A DNA stretch of 12,324 bases. Origin: Saprospiraceae bacterium (GTDB lineage: Bacteria > Bacteroidota > Bacteroidia > Chitinophagales > Saprospiraceae). Location of the stretch: assembly GCA_020630455.1 (NCBI GenBank), contig JAHDBK010000003.1:12568-24891 (forward strand). The letters are read 5' to 3'. Positions within the stretch are counted from its first letter, which is position 1, and each line of letters starts with the position of its first letter. Positions 1-6,055 of the stretch are shown here, in pieces. Both the position numbers and the translations under genes were made by a program. Below the pieces are notes generated by a model, which saw nothing but the letters and a program-made list of their open reading frames with translations, made no database searches and was not told the DNA's origin.

Positions 1-786
1 CCTTATATACCATATACTCCTGAAGAAATTGCAGAAGAAGGAGCAAAAGCAGTAGAGGAAGGGGCAAGTATTTTACATATTCATGCAAGAAAAGATGATG
101 GATTACCTGCATATGATGTAGAAACCTATGCACGAATTCATGAAGAAGTAAAAAAGAAATGTGGTGATGTAATCATCAATTATTCAACAGGGGCAATTGG
201 AATCTCAAATGAAGAAAGAATACATCATATAACAGCTCTAAAACCAGATATGGCCGCCTTGAATATGGGTTCAATGAATTATGCTATTTATTCTAAAAAA
301 GCCAAGCAGTTTTATCATGATTTTGTATTTCAAAATCCATTTAAAGATATTCAATTTTTTTTAGAAAGAATGAATGAGGTAGGCACTATTGCAGAAATGG
401 AAGTTTTTGATAATGGACATATTAATAATGCCATGCCTTTTATTGATATGGGCATAGTTAAAAAACCATTTGTTTTTAGTTTTGTAATGGGGGTGTTAGG
501 TGGAATTGCTCCAACAACTAAAAATATAGTACATCAAGCAGAATCCGTTCCCGACGGTTCACATTGGCAAGTAATAGGAATTGGTAGAAGACAATGGGCC
601 TTATTGGCTGCAGCTATTACCATGAATGGACATATTAGAGCAGGTTTAGAAGATAATTTTTATTTGCCTAATGGCAATATGGCTACTTCAAATGGTGAGC
701 TTATTAAAGCCGCAGCGGATATGGTGAAAATGTTAGGAAGAGAACCAGCAACGATTACTGAAGCTAGACAAATGTTGGATATTTAA
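1..786 (+). CDS. Beta-keto acid cleavage enzyme (BKACE, DUF849 family), 5'-truncated by window edge
   Basis: The frame is open from base 1, so the start codon lies outside the window; 261 residues are visible. Members of this family (the type is Kce, 3-keto-5-aminohexanoate cleavage enzyme of lysine fermentation) are cytoplasmic Zn-dependent enzymes that condense a beta-keto acid with acetyl-CoA, giving acetoacetate and a CoA ester. Visible hallmarks are HIHAR (His26 and His28 of the visible part, matching the two Zn histidines), NYSTG just after, PDGSHWQVIGIGR, and AGLEDN, whose Arg213/Glu217/Asp218 keep the spacing of the Arg, Zn-ligand Glu and Asp of Kce. The C-terminal GREPATITEARQML is typical of the family. 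Compared with Kce (about 275 residues), only around 20 N-terminal residues should be missing. The substrate cannot be told: the family is substrate-diverse and no lysine-degradation neighbour is in view. The next gene starts directly after its stop codon. Confidence 0.9.
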   Translation, partial: PYIPYTPEEIAEEGAKAVEEGASILHIHARKDDGLPAYDVETYARIHEEVKKKCGDVIINYSTGAIGISNEERIHHITALKPDMAALNMGSMNYAIYSKKAKQFYHDFVFQNPFKDIQFFLERMNEVGTIAEMEVFDNGHINNAMPFIDMGIVKKPFVFSFVMGVLGGIAPTTKNIVHQAESVPDGSHWQVIGIGRRQWALLAAAITMNGHIRAGLEDNFYLPNGNMATSNGELIKAAADMVKMLGREPATITEARQMLDI

Positions 787-1074
787 ATGAATGCACTTTA
801 TTATTTATTGATAATTGTATTGGTCGGATTTTATTTTAAAAATCTAGCAGAAAATAGTAATAAAAATATGTATATATATGCGATACTAGGAGCAATAGTA
901 TATATCATAGGTTTTATTTTTACAGAATTATTAATAGAAATAATAATTGAATTTGCAAATTGGAGTGAGTCGAAATTTATCAATACTATAGATACCTACC
1001 TACATATCATAGGAGGTATCATATTCTCTCTTATTTTATACCAATATTTAAAACGCAAGTGGAGTGTGGGATAA
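787..1074 (+). CDS. Small three-helix integral membrane protein, unknown function
   Basis: A 95-residue protein whose ATG follows the upstream TAA with no spacer, so it is probably translated by coupling with the BKACE gene. Three hydrophobic segments are visible at about residues 4-20, 28-52 and 70-87. Short polar loops separate them and the tail is basic (KRKW), which would favour a cytoplasmic C-terminus. Acidic residues inside the second segment (TELLIEIIIE) are unusual for a simple anchor. No family was recognised. Its position suggests co-transcription with BKACE, but no functional link can be claimed. A palindromic terminator-like element follows about 20 bp after the stop. Confidence 0.7.
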   Translation: MNALYYLLIIVLVGFYFKNLAENSNKNMYIYAILGAIVYIIGFIFTELLIEIIIEFANWSESKFINTIDTYLHIIGGIIFSLILYQYLKRKWSVG

Positions 1075-1094
1075 TTTTATCCTTAAGATTGTGT

Positions 1095-1122
1095 AAATAA
1101 TAAAGAATATTCTTTATTATTT
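1095..1122. terminator. Perfect 28-bp AT-rich palindrome between convergent genes, likely bidirectional terminator
   Basis: Two 14-nt arms are exact reverse complements with no spacer. The core ATAAAGAANNNTCTTTATT lies at 1100-1118. The element sits 20 bp after the stop at 1074 and 28 bp beyond the bactofilin stop on the other strand. Being symmetric, it could terminate both transcripts. An almost identical copy lies at 4852-4879. The stem is entirely A/T except for one G-C pair per arm, so folding strength is modest. Confidence 0.6.
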
Positions 1123-1150
1123 GTGTAAAATTTAATATCTATTTACGGAT

Positions 1151-1519
1151 TCAATTCCTAGCGATATTCAATTCGCCATTCATGATTGCTCCTTCATCAA
1201 CTTGGATAGTTGAGGCATGTAGCTTGCCTTCAACATTAGCGGTACTACCCAATACAACAGCACCTAAAGAATTGATGTCACCCACTACTTTGCCTTCAAT
1301 ATAAATTTCAGCAGCTTTAATCGTCCCATTGATTTCCCCTTGAGTACCAACGACTAATTTTTTGTCGCATTGGATATCTCCATGGAGTTTTCCATCGATT
1401 CTTAAATTTTCTGTACTTTTGAAATTTCCTTGGATAGAAGTACCTTGAGCAATTACGGAAGTTTTTCCTACACCTTCTGATGCATTTGAAGTCATTGCAG
1501 AACTAGATGATTTTGCCAT
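1151..1519 (-). CDS. Bactofilin (polymer-forming cytoskeletal protein)
   Basis: A 122-residue protein of the bactofilin (DUF583) family, which forms non-polar, nucleotide-independent filaments as a right-handed beta-helix and acts in cell shape, polarity or scaffolding of envelope enzymes. After a Ser/Thr-rich disordered tail (residues 1-25) comes the repetitive beta-helix core (about 28-117). It shows the characteristic register of hydrophobic residues and glycines: IQGNFKSTENLRIDGKLHGDI, then VGTQGEINGTIKAAEIYIEG and KVVGDINSLGAVVLGSTANV. Length and layout are normal for a single-domain bactofilin. It diverges from tsaD with a 105-bp spacer. No M23 peptidase gene, a frequent bactofilin partner, is adjacent here. 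No good -7 box is visible on its strand. Confidence 0.93.
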   Translation of the reverse strand: MAKSSSSAMTSNASEGVGKTSVIAQGTSIQGNFKSTENLRIDGKLHGDIQCDKKLVVGTQGEINGTIKAAEIYIEGKVVGDINSLGAVVLGSTANVEGKLHASTIQVDEGAIMNGELNIARN

Positions 1520-1572
1520 ATTTTCAAATTTGATTTTTAAATAATAAAGGGGATAAATTCAAGAAGGTTGTC

Positions 1573-1604
1573 TTTGGTTTTTCTAATAAATATGCATAAT
1601 ATTG
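1573..1604 (+). promoter_or_regulatory. Probable tsaD promoter (TTTG-N20-TAATATTG)
   Basis: TTTG at 1573-1576 and TAATATTG at 1597-1604 are 20 bp apart. They match the Bacteroidota -33/-7 pattern (TTTG ... TAnnTTTG) with one mismatch in the -7 box. Transcription would begin near 1611, leaving a leader of about 14 nt before the tsaD ATG. Confidence 0.5.
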
Positions 1605-1624
1605 CGTAATAATACAATTTTAAA

Positions 1625-2656
1625 ATGAAAAAAAGAAATAATAATAATATAATAATTTTAGCAATCGAATCTTCTTGTGATGATACCTCCGCCGCTGTTC
1701 TGAAAGACGGAGAAATATTGAGTAATGTTACTGCAAATCAAGCAGCTCACGAATTATATGGCGGAGTTGTACCAGAAGTAGCATCAAGAGCCCACGAGAA
1801 AAATATCATACCTGTTGTGGATGTAGCATTGCAAAAAGCAGGAGTAAATAAAGATGAACTTACTGCAATTGCTTTCACTAGAGGACCGGGTTTAATGGGT
1901 TCTTTGTTAGTAGGAGTTTCATTTGCCAAAGCAATGGCAATGGCATTAGATATTCCAATGATTGAAGTACATCATATGCAAGCACATGTATTGGCACATT
2001 TTGCAGAAGACCCAAAACCTCAATTTCCATTTTTGTGCTTAACGGTTTCAGGCGGGCATACTCAAATTGTGAAAATAAATGCCCCATTAGAGATGCAATT
2101 GCTTGGGTCAACTATTGATGATGCAGCAGGAGAAGCATTTGATAAAACAGGTAAATTATTAGGATTAAATTATCCTGCAGGTCCTATAATAGACAAATTA
2201 GCAAAAGAGGGAATTCCTCGTTTCGAATTTGCTAAACCCAATATTGAAAACTTAGATTTTAGTTTTAGTGGTTTAAAAACCTCAATTTTATATTTTCTAA
2301 AAAAAGAAATTAAAAATAATCCCCAGTTTGTAGAAGAAAATATAAAAGATATCTGTGCTTCAGTCCAAAAAGCAATTATAGATGCTCTGATGAAAAAAAT
2401 AATAAAAGCAGCTAAAGAAACGGGCATTAAAGAAATTGCTATTGCTGGTGGAGTTTCTGCTAATTCAGGACTGAGAAAAGCAGTACAAGAAACAGGTGAA
2501 AAGTTAGCTTGGAATACTTACATTCCTAGATTTGAATATTGTACAGATAATGCAGCCATGATTGCCGTAACCGCTTATTTTAAGTATTTGAATAAAGAAT
2601 TTGTAGGTCAAGAAGTTACCGCTACTGCAAGATGGAGTTTTGAAATTAATAAATAA
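1625..2656 (+). CDS. tsaD: tRNA N6-adenosine threonylcarbamoyltransferase TsaD
   Basis: TsaD transfers the threonylcarbamoyl group from threonylcarbamoyl-AMP to A37 of ANN-decoding tRNAs, working with TsaB and TsaE in the cytoplasm. The 343-residue protein has the usual family length and the ASKHA-type fold signatures: AIESSCDDTSAAV near the N-terminus (13-25), the metal-binding HMQAH with His117 and His121, SGGHTQ at 142-147, DDAAGEAFDK at 165-174, and IAGGVSANSGLR at 273-284. The metal-ligand Asp308 is in CTDNAAM. All key residues are present, so the gene looks intact. The start is supported by the short leader after a plausible promoter, although the N-terminal stretch before IIILAIESS is a low-complexity Lys/Asn run. 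It is monocistronic: the next gene is convergent, 31 bp away. Confidence 0.97.
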   Translation: MKKRNNNNIIILAIESSCDDTSAAVLKDGEILSNVTANQAAHELYGGVVPEVASRAHEKNIIPVVDVALQKAGVNKDELTAIAFTRGPGLMGSLLVGVSFAKAMAMALDIPMIEVHHMQAHVLAHFAEDPKPQFPFLCLTVSGGHTQIVKINAPLEMQLLGSTIDDAAGEAFDKTGKLLGLNYPAGPIIDKLAKEGIPRFEFAKPNIENLDFSFSGLKTSILYFLKKEIKNNPQFVEENIKDICASVQKAIIDALMKKIIKAAKETGIKEIAIAGGVSANSGLRKAVQETGEKLAWNTYIPRFEYCTDNAAMIAVTAYFKYLNKEFVGQEVTATARWSFEINK

Positions 2657-2687
2657 TTCTATATTTCAATACTCTGTACTCACTACT

Positions 2688-3185
2688 CTATCTAGGTGCC
2701 TTGATATCATTTCTTTCTCTCCAATCTTTTAATAGAATTTCTAATTTGTTATAAATACTATTAATGTCATAATGTATATTGGAGATTAAATGAAAACCGT
2801 GTTTTCTTGATTCTATTAGTAATAATTGGGACGAATCAATAATGATAGGATTCCCATCTCTATGAATAGGGTATTTTGATAATTGATCAATATTTTCGAT
2901 TTTAATCATTTTAATATCTTTAAAATCAAAGGTTTTATTTTGTATAATAATCCCATCTTTATACAATTGAATATCTCCAAGTTTATGACTAGTAAGTCCA
3001 GAAAATAAAGCAGTTCCCAAAGCAATTATTCCAATAAAACCACTAAATAATAACAAAAGTTTTTTATTATTTTTATATGAATAATAAAATAATCCAATAC
3101 ATAATATTAAAGCAGAAATGCCTAGATATAAATAGGAATCTAGTTCTGTAGTAGTTGAAGAAAAAGTATATAATATTTCGTCCAT
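2688..3185 (-). CDS. Membrane protein with two N-terminal helices and a possible bacterial PH-like domain
   Basis: A 165-residue protein with two transmembrane segments at about 17-36 and 42-62, joined by a short basic turn (KNNKK), so both ends are on the same side, probably the cytoplasm. The remainder (about 68-155) alternates short beta-strands: IQLYKDGIIIQNKTFDFKDI, then IKMIKIENI, IIIDSSQLLLIESRKHG and a final amphipathic helix (NSIYNKLEILLKDW). This order, several strands followed by one C-terminal helix, resembles bacterial PH-like domain proteins, but that assignment is from pattern only. Function is unknown. A clear -7 box on its strand lies at 3206-3213, and the gene diverges from the DUF5683 gene. 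Confidence 0.75.
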   Translation of the reverse strand: MDEILYTFSSTTTELDSYLYLGISALILCIGLFYYSYKNNKKLLLLFSGFIGIIALGTALFSGLTSHKLGDIQLYKDGIIIQNKTFDFKDIKMIKIENIDQLSKYPIHRDGNPIIIDSSQLLLIESRKHGFHLISNIHYDINSIYNKLEILLKDWRERNDIKAPR

Positions 3186-3205
3186 TAAAATGATTAATTT
3201 TTACA

Positions 3206-3213
3206 CAAAAGTA
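3206..3213 (-). promoter_or_regulatory. -7 box TACTTTTG for the minus-strand membrane-protein gene
   Basis: On the minus strand this reads TACTTTTG, an exact match to the Bacteroidota -7 consensus TAnnTTTG. A start of transcription near 3199 would give a leader of about 14 nt before the ATG at 3185. No convincing -33 TTTG lies at the right distance. Confidence 0.5.
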
Positions 3214-3245
3214 CACATACTTTCGTTAATCTAATGTACTTATTT

Positions 3246-3253
3246 TATATTTG
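3246..3253 (+). promoter_or_regulatory. -7 box TATATTTG for the DUF5683-GT9 unit; decides the start codon
   Basis: TATATTTG is an exact match to TAnnTTTG and lies 8 bp before the ATG at 3261. Transcription would start close to 3260, so the upstream in-frame ATG at 3234 falls inside or before the promoter and is unlikely to be used. The mRNA would be almost leaderless. The -33 region (around 3221, TTTCG) is poor. Confidence 0.45.
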
Positions 3254-3260
3254 CTTCATT

Positions 3261-3896
3261 ATGATGAATAAAAAATGGCTGTTTACTATTCCTGTTTTTC
3301 TATTTTTATTTGCTAATAATATTAATGCAAGTATAATTGATTCATTACCTCCTGTCGAAATCGCTCCTAAAGAGAAAAAAGCGAATAAAATTAAAATGGT
3401 TTATGATAAAATAGACGGTTTTTTCCATGATGAAGAACCCAAACCAGGGAAGGCAATAGCACTCACATTCATCATTCCAGGAGCAGGACAAGTCTATAAT
3501 AATAAACATTGGAAAGTGCCTATTGTTTATGCTGGAATAGGAGCATTAACCTATGCAGTAATGTATAATACGCGTAATTATAAAGAATTTAAACAAGCAT
3601 ATATTTATAGATTAGATGATGACCCCAATACTGTTGATATTTTTGAAGGCATTATTGATGATGAAGCTGTCTTAAAAAGTAATAGAGATAGATTTAGAAA
3701 CCAATTAGAACAAAGTTATTTGGGACTAGCTGGTTTTTATATTTTAGTAGCAGCTGATGCCTTTGTGGATGCCCATCTTCAAGGCTTTGATATCGATGAA
3801 GATTTATCCTTAAAACTAAAACCATCAGTTGAACCATTAGCCTATTCTGGTTCGTACTCCATAGGAATAGGTTTGTCATTTCAAATTGGGAAATAA
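3261..3896 (+). CDS. DUF5683 family envelope/membrane protein
   Basis: With the start chosen here the protein has 211 residues. Start choice: the frame opens at an ATG at 3234, but an N-terminal signal-like segment (MNKKWLFTIPVFLFLFANNINA) begins only at 3261/3264, and a -7 box lies between. ATG 3261 and ATG 3264 are adjacent and equally possible. After the signal and a Lys-rich linker comes the DUF5683 core, with GKAIALTFIIPGAGQVYNNK, a hydrophobic helix (VPIVYAGIGALTYAVMY), a variable polar loop rich in Asp, and a second helix (SYLGLAGFYILVAADAFVDA) followed by HLQGFDI. The family is common in Bacteroidota, predicted to be in the cell envelope, with no established function. It lies 2 bp upstream of a glycosyltransferase gene and is probably co-transcribed with it. 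Confidence 0.85.
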   Translation: MMNKKWLFTIPVFLFLFANNINASIIDSLPPVEIAPKEKKANKIKMVYDKIDGFFHDEEPKPGKAIALTFIIPGAGQVYNNKHWKVPIVYAGIGALTYAVMYNTRNYKEFKQAYIYRLDDDPNTVDIFEGIIDDEAVLKSNRDRFRNQLEQSYLGLAGFYILVAADAFVDAHLQGFDIDEDLSLKLKPSVEPLAYSGSYSIGIGLSFQIGK

Positions 3897-3898
3897 AT

Positions 3899-4840
3899 TT
3901 GAAAAAAGTACTTATCATACAAACGGCATTTATTGGCGACGTCATATTGGCAACTCCTTTGATTGAGGTCCTAAAAAATGAACCTAATATTCAAATAGAT
4001 TTTTTATTAAGAGCAGGAAATGAATCCCTACTATCTACTAATCCTCATGTTAGAAATGTTTTAATTTGGAATAAGAAAACAAGTAAATATAAAGGATTGT
4101 TGTTATTAATTAAAAAAATAAGAAAAGAAAAATATGATGTGATATATAATTGTCAACGCTTTCTTTCTTCTGGATTAGTAACCGCATTTTCTAATGCTAA
4201 AATTAAAATTGGTTTCGATAAAAACCCGCTTTCATTCCTATTTACAAAAAAAATAAAACACATCATAGACGGAAGACATGAAGTGCAAAGAAATTTGGCA
4301 TTAATAGATGATACCATTACAATCATGCAACAACCTAAATTATACTTAAAAGAGAAACAATTACAACACATTCCACATGGCAAATATGTATGTATGGCTC
4401 CTGCATCTGTTTGGAAAACTAAAGCACTGCCTATAAATAAATGGATAGCATTATGTGATAAACAAAAGCCTGATATTTCCATATATTTATTGGGTGCTAA
4501 AAATGATGTTACATTATGTAAAAAGATTCAAAAAGAGTCCAAACATTCTAATATAATAATCAAGGCGGGAGAATTGGATTTGTTGTCCTCTGCAGCTATA
4601 ATGTCTAAGGCTGAAATGAACTATGTTAATGATTCTGCTCCTTTACATTTAGCATCAGCAATGAATGCTCCTTGTACTGCATTTTTTTGCTCAACACTAT
4701 CTAGCTTTGGATTTTATCCATTGTCTCAAAATTCTCAAATTAAAGAGGTCAATGGTTTAGCTTGTCGTCCCTGCGGATTACATGGTTTCAAAGAATGCCC
4801 CAAAGGACATTTTAAATGTGGCGATATTCATTTAGATTAG
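3899..4840 (+). CDS. Glycosyltransferase family 9 (heptosyltransferase-like), TTG start
   Basis: A 313-residue GT-B fold enzyme of family 9, which transfers heptose or a related sugar from an ADP/NDP donor to lipid A-core oligosaccharide at the cytoplasmic face of the inner membrane. The N-terminus MKKVLIIQTAFIGDVILATP is the canonical first strand and loop, with Asp14 at the position of the catalytic base of WaaC-type enzymes. The donor site is seen at 243-254 (VNDSAPLHLASA), and the C-terminus has the CRPCG ... CPKGHFKC cysteine cluster common in the family. No ATG fits this N-terminus, so the TTG only 2 bp after the preceding stop is taken as the start. The protein ends five residues after GHFKCG; many relatives have another helix there (total about 340), so it is slightly short. 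The exact sugar cannot be assigned. Confidence 0.9.
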   Translation: MKKVLIIQTAFIGDVILATPLIEVLKNEPNIQIDFLLRAGNESLLSTNPHVRNVLIWNKKTSKYKGLLLLIKKIRKEKYDVIYNCQRFLSSGLVTAFSNAKIKIGFDKNPLSFLFTKKIKHIIDGRHEVQRNLALIDDTITIMQQPKLYLKEKQLQHIPHGKYVCMAPASVWKTKALPINKWIALCDKQKPDISIYLLGAKNDVTLCKKIQKESKHSNIIIKAGELDLLSSAAIMSKAEMNYVNDSAPLHLASAMNAPCTAFFCSTLSSFGFYPLSQNSQIKEVNGLACRPCGLHGFKECPKGHFKCGDIHLD

Positions 4841-4851
4841 GAGTTTTTTTG

Positions 4852-4879
4852 AAATGATAAAGAATTTTCTTTATTATTT
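4852..4879. terminator. Second copy of the AT-rich palindromic element, terminator-like
   Basis: This 28-bp element differs from the one at 1095-1122 at two positions, and the similarity continues into the following GTG. The arms pair with one G-T wobble, and the core ATAAAGAA-TTT-TCTTTATT lies at 4857-4875. It begins 11 bp after the glycosyltransferase stop, just after a run of seven T, and lies upstream of the next promoter, so it probably ends the DUF5683-GT9 transcript. Confidence 0.55.
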
Positions 4880-4910
4880 GTGAATGTGTTAAAATTTAAA
4901 TTTATTCATT

Positions 4911-4937
4911 TTGAAAATTGAATAAATACTACCTTTG
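4911..4937 (+). promoter_or_regulatory. Promoter of the DUF2279 gene (TTG-N16-TACCTTTG)
   Basis: TACCTTTG at 4930-4937 is an exact TAnnTTTG -7 box. A TTTTG ending at 4913 can serve as -33, with a gap of 16 bp that is slightly short. Transcription would start near 4944, about 12 nt before the ATG at 4956. The in-frame TTG at 4935 is part of the -7 box itself and so cannot be the start codon of this transcript. Confidence 0.6.
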
Positions 4938-4955
4938 CGTTTCAAAAATAATAAA

Positions 4956-5954
4956 ATGAAATATATTTATACCTTTCTTTTATTGACCTTATCCTTTTCT
5001 ATTTTTGCTCAAGACGAACAAAAAGTATCTAAATTAGAAAGATTACTGACTACTCCAGATACCTTGAATAAAGCAAGGTTTTGGACATTGAATGGGACTT
5101 TAGCTACAGGTTATACAGGTGTTGTAATTGCATTAAATAATGTGTGGTATGCTCAATATCCTCGTTCTCGTTTCCATACGTTTAATGATATGGGCGAGTG
5201 GGAGGATATGGACAAAATGGGACATTTATTTACTGCTTACATGGAAAGTAAATTATCCGCTCAAATGTACCGTTGGACAGGACTTTCAGATAAAAAATCG
5301 GCTTATGCAGGATTTATTTTAGGCACTGTTTTTCAATCTACATTAGAGACCTTGGATGGCTTTTCAGAACAATGGGGTTGGTCTTGGGGCGATGTAGGTT
5401 TCAATACTTTAGGAAGTGGTATTTATCTAGGACAGCACCTTTTATGGAAAGAACAAAGATTACACCTCAAGATTTCATCATGGAGAAGACCCTTAGACGA
5501 TAGGATGATTACTTCTACTAATGGTTTAGGAACGTATTCTTTAGTGGATAGAAGGAATGAACTGTATGGAACAAATCCTGCTGAGATTTTATTAAAAGAT
5601 TATAATTCATTGACGGTATGGGCATCTATGAATATTCATGCTTTTATTAAAAAGGAGAATACAAAATTTCCTAAATGGCTCAATGTAGCAGTAGGTTATG
5701 GTGCTGAAAATGTATATGGCGGTTTTGAAAATTTATGGACGGATGATTTAAATAATGAATATGCCCTTAACAAAACAGATTTTCCTAGGTATAGACAAGT
5801 CTTTTTGTCCTTTGATGTGGATTTGACAAGGATTCCTGTAAAGAAAAAATGGGCAAAAACCCTGTTGGCTACATTAAATATACTCAAAGTTCCTGCTCCT
5901 GCTTTAGAATTCAATACACAGGGAAAGACGAAATTTCATTATATTTATTTTTAG
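4956..5954 (+). CDS. DUF2279 family exported protein
   Basis: The protein has 332 residues from ATG 4956. An earlier in-frame TTG at 4935 is rejected because it lies in the promoter. The signal peptide is clear (MKYIYTFLLLTLSFSIFAQ, cleavage probably after Ala18 in the FAQD context usual for Bacteroidota). Residues about 40-180 match the DUF2279 pattern: WYAQYPRSRFHTFNDMGEW, then DMDKMGH (84-90), a helical stretch ILGTVFQSTLETLDGFSEQW, and GWSWGDVGFNTLG (141-153). The conserved acidic and His residues (DKxGH, E-x3-DGFS, WGD) suggest a membrane-embedded or envelope role, but the family function is not established. The C-terminal half (about 180-332) has many aromatic beta-like segments. It stands alone under its own promoter and converges with the T9SS gene. 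Confidence 0.88.
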   Translation: MKYIYTFLLLTLSFSIFAQDEQKVSKLERLLTTPDTLNKARFWTLNGTLATGYTGVVIALNNVWYAQYPRSRFHTFNDMGEWEDMDKMGHLFTAYMESKLSAQMYRWTGLSDKKSAYAGFILGTVFQSTLETLDGFSEQWGWSWGDVGFNTLGSGIYLGQHLLWKEQRLHLKISSWRRPLDDRMITSTNGLGTYSLVDRRNELYGTNPAEILLKDYNSLTVWASMNIHAFIKKENTKFPKWLNVAVGYGAENVYGGFENLWTDDLNNEYALNKTDFPRYRQVFLSFDVDLTRIPVKKKWAKTLLATLNILKVPAPALEFNTQGKTKFHYIYF

Positions 5955-5961
5955 TATTTTT

Positions 5962-5980
5962 ATAAAGAAAACTCTTTATT
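5962..5980. terminator. Third AT palindrome (ATAAAGAA-AAC-TCTTTATT) between convergent genes
   Basis: It has the same 8-3-8 layout as the cores at 1100-1118 and 4857-4875: identical arms and a different three-base centre. It starts 7 bp after the DUF2279 stop codon and lies 75 bp beyond the stop of the minus-strand T9SS gene. It is likely the terminator of the former and possibly of both. Confidence 0.55.
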
Positions 5981-6055
5981 TCTAAATAAAAAGTTACTCC
6001 CTAAATGAATAGGCAGTAACTTGAAATGGACTTTTAGGTCGAATAAATAGTTGTT

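Noticed and set aside
1747..2427. Three minus-strand open frames within tsaD
   Set aside because: tsaD is complete with all catalytic motifs on the plus strand, and the frames lack any recognisable domain.
4153..4482. Minus-strand open frame of 109 codons in the GT9 gene, Cys-rich
   Set aside because: It is antisense to a clear family 9 glycosyltransferase; the cysteines come from reversed codons of the real gene.
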